DNA from: SCGC-AG-212-J23 sp035649175
Lineage (GTDB): Bacteria; Pseudomonadota; Gammaproteobacteria; Burkholderiales; SG8-39
Reading direction: 5' to 3'
NCBI GenBank assembly: GCA_035649175.1
Contig: DASRKB010000235.1
Coordinates: forward strand, 1-40,543
Length of the DNA: 40,543 nt
Positions within the stretch are counted from its first letter, which is position 1; each line of letters starts with the position of its first letter. The notes under the pieces are model-generated. The model was not told where the DNA came from. It worked only from the letters and a program-made list of their open reading frames with translations, and did not search any database. The position numbers were made by a program, and so were the translations under genes. This document shows positions 38,948 to 40,543 of this stretch, piece by piece.

Positions 38948-40543
38948 ATGGCGGAGGTGCTCCAGGCGCTCGGCGTGGGCTTTCTCCACGTGTTCGCGCC
39001 CGCGAACCTGCTCGCGCTCTTCATCGGCCTGGTGCTCGGCCTGCTGGTCGCACTGCTGCCGGGGCTGACCCTGGTCATGGGCGTGGTGCTCGCCCTGCCC
39101 TTCACCTACACCATGGACGTCACCGCGGCCATCATCCTGCTCACTGCCATGTACGTGGCGGGAACGTACGCGGGCGCATGGACCTCGATCCTCTTCCACG
39201 TTCCGGGCGAGCCGATCGACGTGCCGCTGCTCTGGGACGGCTACGCCATGGCGCGCAAGGGCGAGGCGGCGAAAGCGCTCGGCTGGACGCTCACCGCGGC
39301 GCTGGTGGGCGGCCTGGGCGCCGCGGTGGTCATGGTGGCGATCGCGCAACCGGTAGCGCGGGTCGCCCTCACCTTCTCGACGCCCGAGTACTTCGCCATC
39401 ATCTTCTTCGGTCTCGCGAGCGTGGTGTCGCTCGGTGGGGCGTCGCTCGCCAACGCGCTCATCAGCCTGCTTGCCGGGCTCCTCATCGCCACCGTGGGCG
39501 TCGACGACACCTACGGTGCGCACCGCTTCACCTTCGGCGTGCCGATTCTCTCCGACGGCATCGATTACCTGGTCGTCATGGTCGGCGCCTTCGGCCTGGG
39601 CGAGATCTTCGTGCGCATGGAGCAGCGCTTCCGCTCGATGCCGCTGCAGGCGGTGGACGGCGTAAGCACCCGCCTGCCCAGCTGGCGCGAGGCCGGCGCG
39701 GTGAAAGGCACTTACGCGCGCGGCACCGCGCTCGGCATCGTCATCGGCCTCGTGCCCGGCGCCGGGGCGACCGTCGCCTCCTTCCTCTCCTACGGCGTGG
39801 AGGCGCAGTACGGCAAGCGCAAGCGCGAGATGGGGAGCGGGATTCCCGAGGGCATCGTCGCGCCGCAGACGGCGGCGACGTCCTCGGTGGGCGGCGCCAT
39901 GATCCCGCTCATGACCATGGGCATCCCCGGAAGCGGGGCAACCGCGATCATCATGGGGGCGTTCCTGCTGCACGGGCTGCAGCCGGGGCCGCAGGTATTC
40001 GAGACCTCGCGCGAGATCGTGTACGCGGTGTTCGCCTCGATCTTCGTCAGCGTGGTGGGCATGTGCGTGATCGGCTACTTCGCGGCGAGGTACCTCGTGC
40101 GCGTGCTCGAGCTGCCCGAGGTGATCATCTCCGCCTACGTCGTCATGTGCTGCATCCTCGGCGCCTTCGCGGCGCGCAACAACATCACCGACGTGTGGCT
40201 GATGGTGGTCTTCGGCATCATCGGCTACCTGTGCGAGCGCTGGCGCTTCCCGATCGCCCCGCTCGTGCTGGGCGTCATCCTCGGGCCGCTCGCCGAGACG
40301 AACTTCATGACCACCATGATCAGCTTCGGCAACGACTGGACGGTGTTCTTCACCCGGCCGGTGAGCGGCACGATCATGGCGATCGGTCTGCTCACCATCT
40401 TCTACCCGATCTTGCGCCAGCTGCGCAAAAGGGGTCAGGACCCTTTTTCAGGGACCCAGCCAGGCGAGCGCCTCGATCTCGCCGTGCGCGCTCTCGACCT
40501 TCACCTTCGCGCCGTCGGCGATGCCTCGCCTTGCCGCCGTTGC
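38948..40543 (+). CDS. tctA: Tripartite tricarboxylate transporter large membrane subunit, TctA family (partial, no stop in window)
   Basis: The ATG directly follows the tctB stop. Many hydrophobic helices cover the chain, with the family blocks PGLTLVMGVVLALPFTY, GTYAGAWTSILFHVPGEP, VPGAGATVASFLSYGVEA and MGIPGSGATAIIMGAF. The usual chain of about 500 residues ends around ILRQLRKR (near 40430). After this the frame runs through a palindromic repeat (40427-40448) and stays open to the window end, antisense to another gene, so the natural stop seems lost and a tail of unrelated residues added. Transport should not be harmed by a C-terminal tail, but this is untested. Confidence 0.88.
   Translation, partial: MAEVLQALGVGFLHVFAPANLLALFIGLVLGLLVALLPGLTLVMGVVLALPFTYTMDVTAAIILLTAMYVAGTYAGAWTSILFHVPGEPIDVPLLWDGYAMARKGEAAKALGWTLTAALVGGLGAAVVMVAIAQPVARVALTFSTPEYFAIIFFGLASVVSLGGASLANALISLLAGLLIATVGVDDTYGAHRFTFGVPILSDGIDYLVVMVGAFGLGEIFVRMEQRFRSMPLQAVDGVSTRLPSWREAGAVKGTYARGTALGIVIGLVPGAGATVASFLSYGVEAQYGKRKREMGSGIPEGIVAPQTAATSSVGGAMIPLMTMGIPGSGATAIIMGAFLLHGLQPGPQVFETSREIVYAVFASIFVSVVGMCVIGYFAARYLVRVLELPEVIISAYVVMCCILGAFAARNNITDVWLMVVFGIIGYLCERWRFPIAPLVLGVILGPLAETNFMTTMISFGNDWTVFFTRPVSGTIMAIGLLTIFYPILRQLRKRGQDPFSGTQPGERLDLAVRALDLHLRAVGDASPCRRC
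40427..40448. repeat. Short palindromic repeat (REP-like), also terminator-shaped
   Basis: AAAAGGGGTC and GACCCTTTTT form a ten-base inverted repeat with an AG centre and one G-T pair, followed by a second GGGACCC. Palindromes of the GGGGTCAG...ACCC type recur, from memory, as REP/RAYT-associated elements in betaproteobacterial genomes. As RNA it would also work as a terminator between the convergent genes. It sits at the expected end of tctA. Confidence 0.6.
40448..40543 (-). CDS. C-terminal end of a possible molybdopterin oxidoreductase (partial)
   Basis: Only about 31 C-terminal residues are in the window. RGIADGAKVKVESAHGEIEALAW resembles the 'GI.DGD.V.V.S..G.I.A.A' beta-barrel end of the molybdopterin-dinucleotide-binding domain of formate dehydrogenase/nitrate reductase-like enzymes. 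The TGA stop falls inside the palindromic repeat, so the last residues (LGP) may have been replaced by the repeat. The match is short, and other OB-like C-termini could look similar. Confidence 0.45.
   Translation of the reverse strand, partial: ATAARRGIADGAKVKVESAHGEIEALAWLGP

Noticed and set aside
38327..39973. 548-residue minus-strand frame opposite tctB/tctA
   Set aside because: His/Arg/Asp/Gly-rich with no membrane segments or motifs, while the plus strand encodes clear TctB and TctA helices.
1..40543. CRISPR array, rRNA operon, prophage structural genes or insertion sequence
   Set aside because: No regularly spaced short repeats, rRNA, capsid/tail genes, integrase or transposase were seen on either strand.

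Overview
The window reads as a stretch of GC-rich chromosome from a betaproteobacterium-like organism (inference). The reasons are high GC, a TctC-type tripartite tricarboxylate transporter, an NADP-linked 2-oxoacid:ferredoxin oxidoreductase of the Azoarcus/Thauera style, many short-spaced or overlapping operons with GTG/TTG starts, and a small 'YWLWAYTDEQG' protein of a type I associate with accessory regions of betaproteobacteria. No rRNA, intact tRNA, CRISPR array, integrase or transposase was seen.

Layout. (1) 1-2.67 kb is accessory-looking: an internally duplicated lipoprotein, tiny membrane proteins, a good rho-independent terminator, and two copies of a diverged repeat upstream of two transcription units. 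It ends at the 3' half of a tRNA-Glu gene at 2622-2669, a probable attachment-site scar. (2) 2.68-9.39 kb (minus) is a tightly coupled five-gene operon: KorC-like flavoprotein, class II aldolase, KorA, exported NylB/beta-lactamase-like serine hydrolase, KorB. The last three share start/stop codons. (3) 9.5-22.3 kb holds mixed housekeeping and small genes: a PAS sensor with a detached MASE2-like N-terminus, transaldolase, a degenerate SIR2-like protein, a GIY-YIG-like protein, an exported methyltransferase, small lipoproteins, a signal-less solute-binding protein, a kinase-like protein with a broken HRD motif plus a PEGA domain, a bactofilin, and a lytic transglycosylase. (4) 22.4-25.5 kb (minus) is chrA, then a superoxide dismutase-rhodanese fusion, then an ornithine-cyclodeaminase-like gene. 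(5) 25.9-29.6 kb has an isopropylmalate-dehydrogenase-like enzyme, a DUF1624-type membrane protein, pirin and small proteins.

(6) 29.6-40.4 kb is the most interesting part: a divergent catabolic island. Leftward runs an acylating aldehyde dehydrogenase followed by a two-subunit succinyl-CoA-synthetase-like ligase. Rightward runs an enolase-superfamily enzyme, then tctC, glmS, glmL, glmE, tctB, tctA. A complete glutamate-mutase-type adenosylcobalamin mutase with its reactivase therefore sits inside a carboxylate-transporter operon. GlmE keeps the cofactor-side residues, but by my eye alignment it has lost the Arg149 and Glu171 equivalents that hold glutamate. I infer a carbon-skeleton mutase for an imported, probably non-amino carboxylate, whose product feeds an aldehyde/acyl-CoA/ligase branch. 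I know of no described pathway with this gene set. The window ends with a short palindromic repeat that leaves tctA without a stop codon, and the end of a possible molybdopterin oxidoreductase on the other strand.
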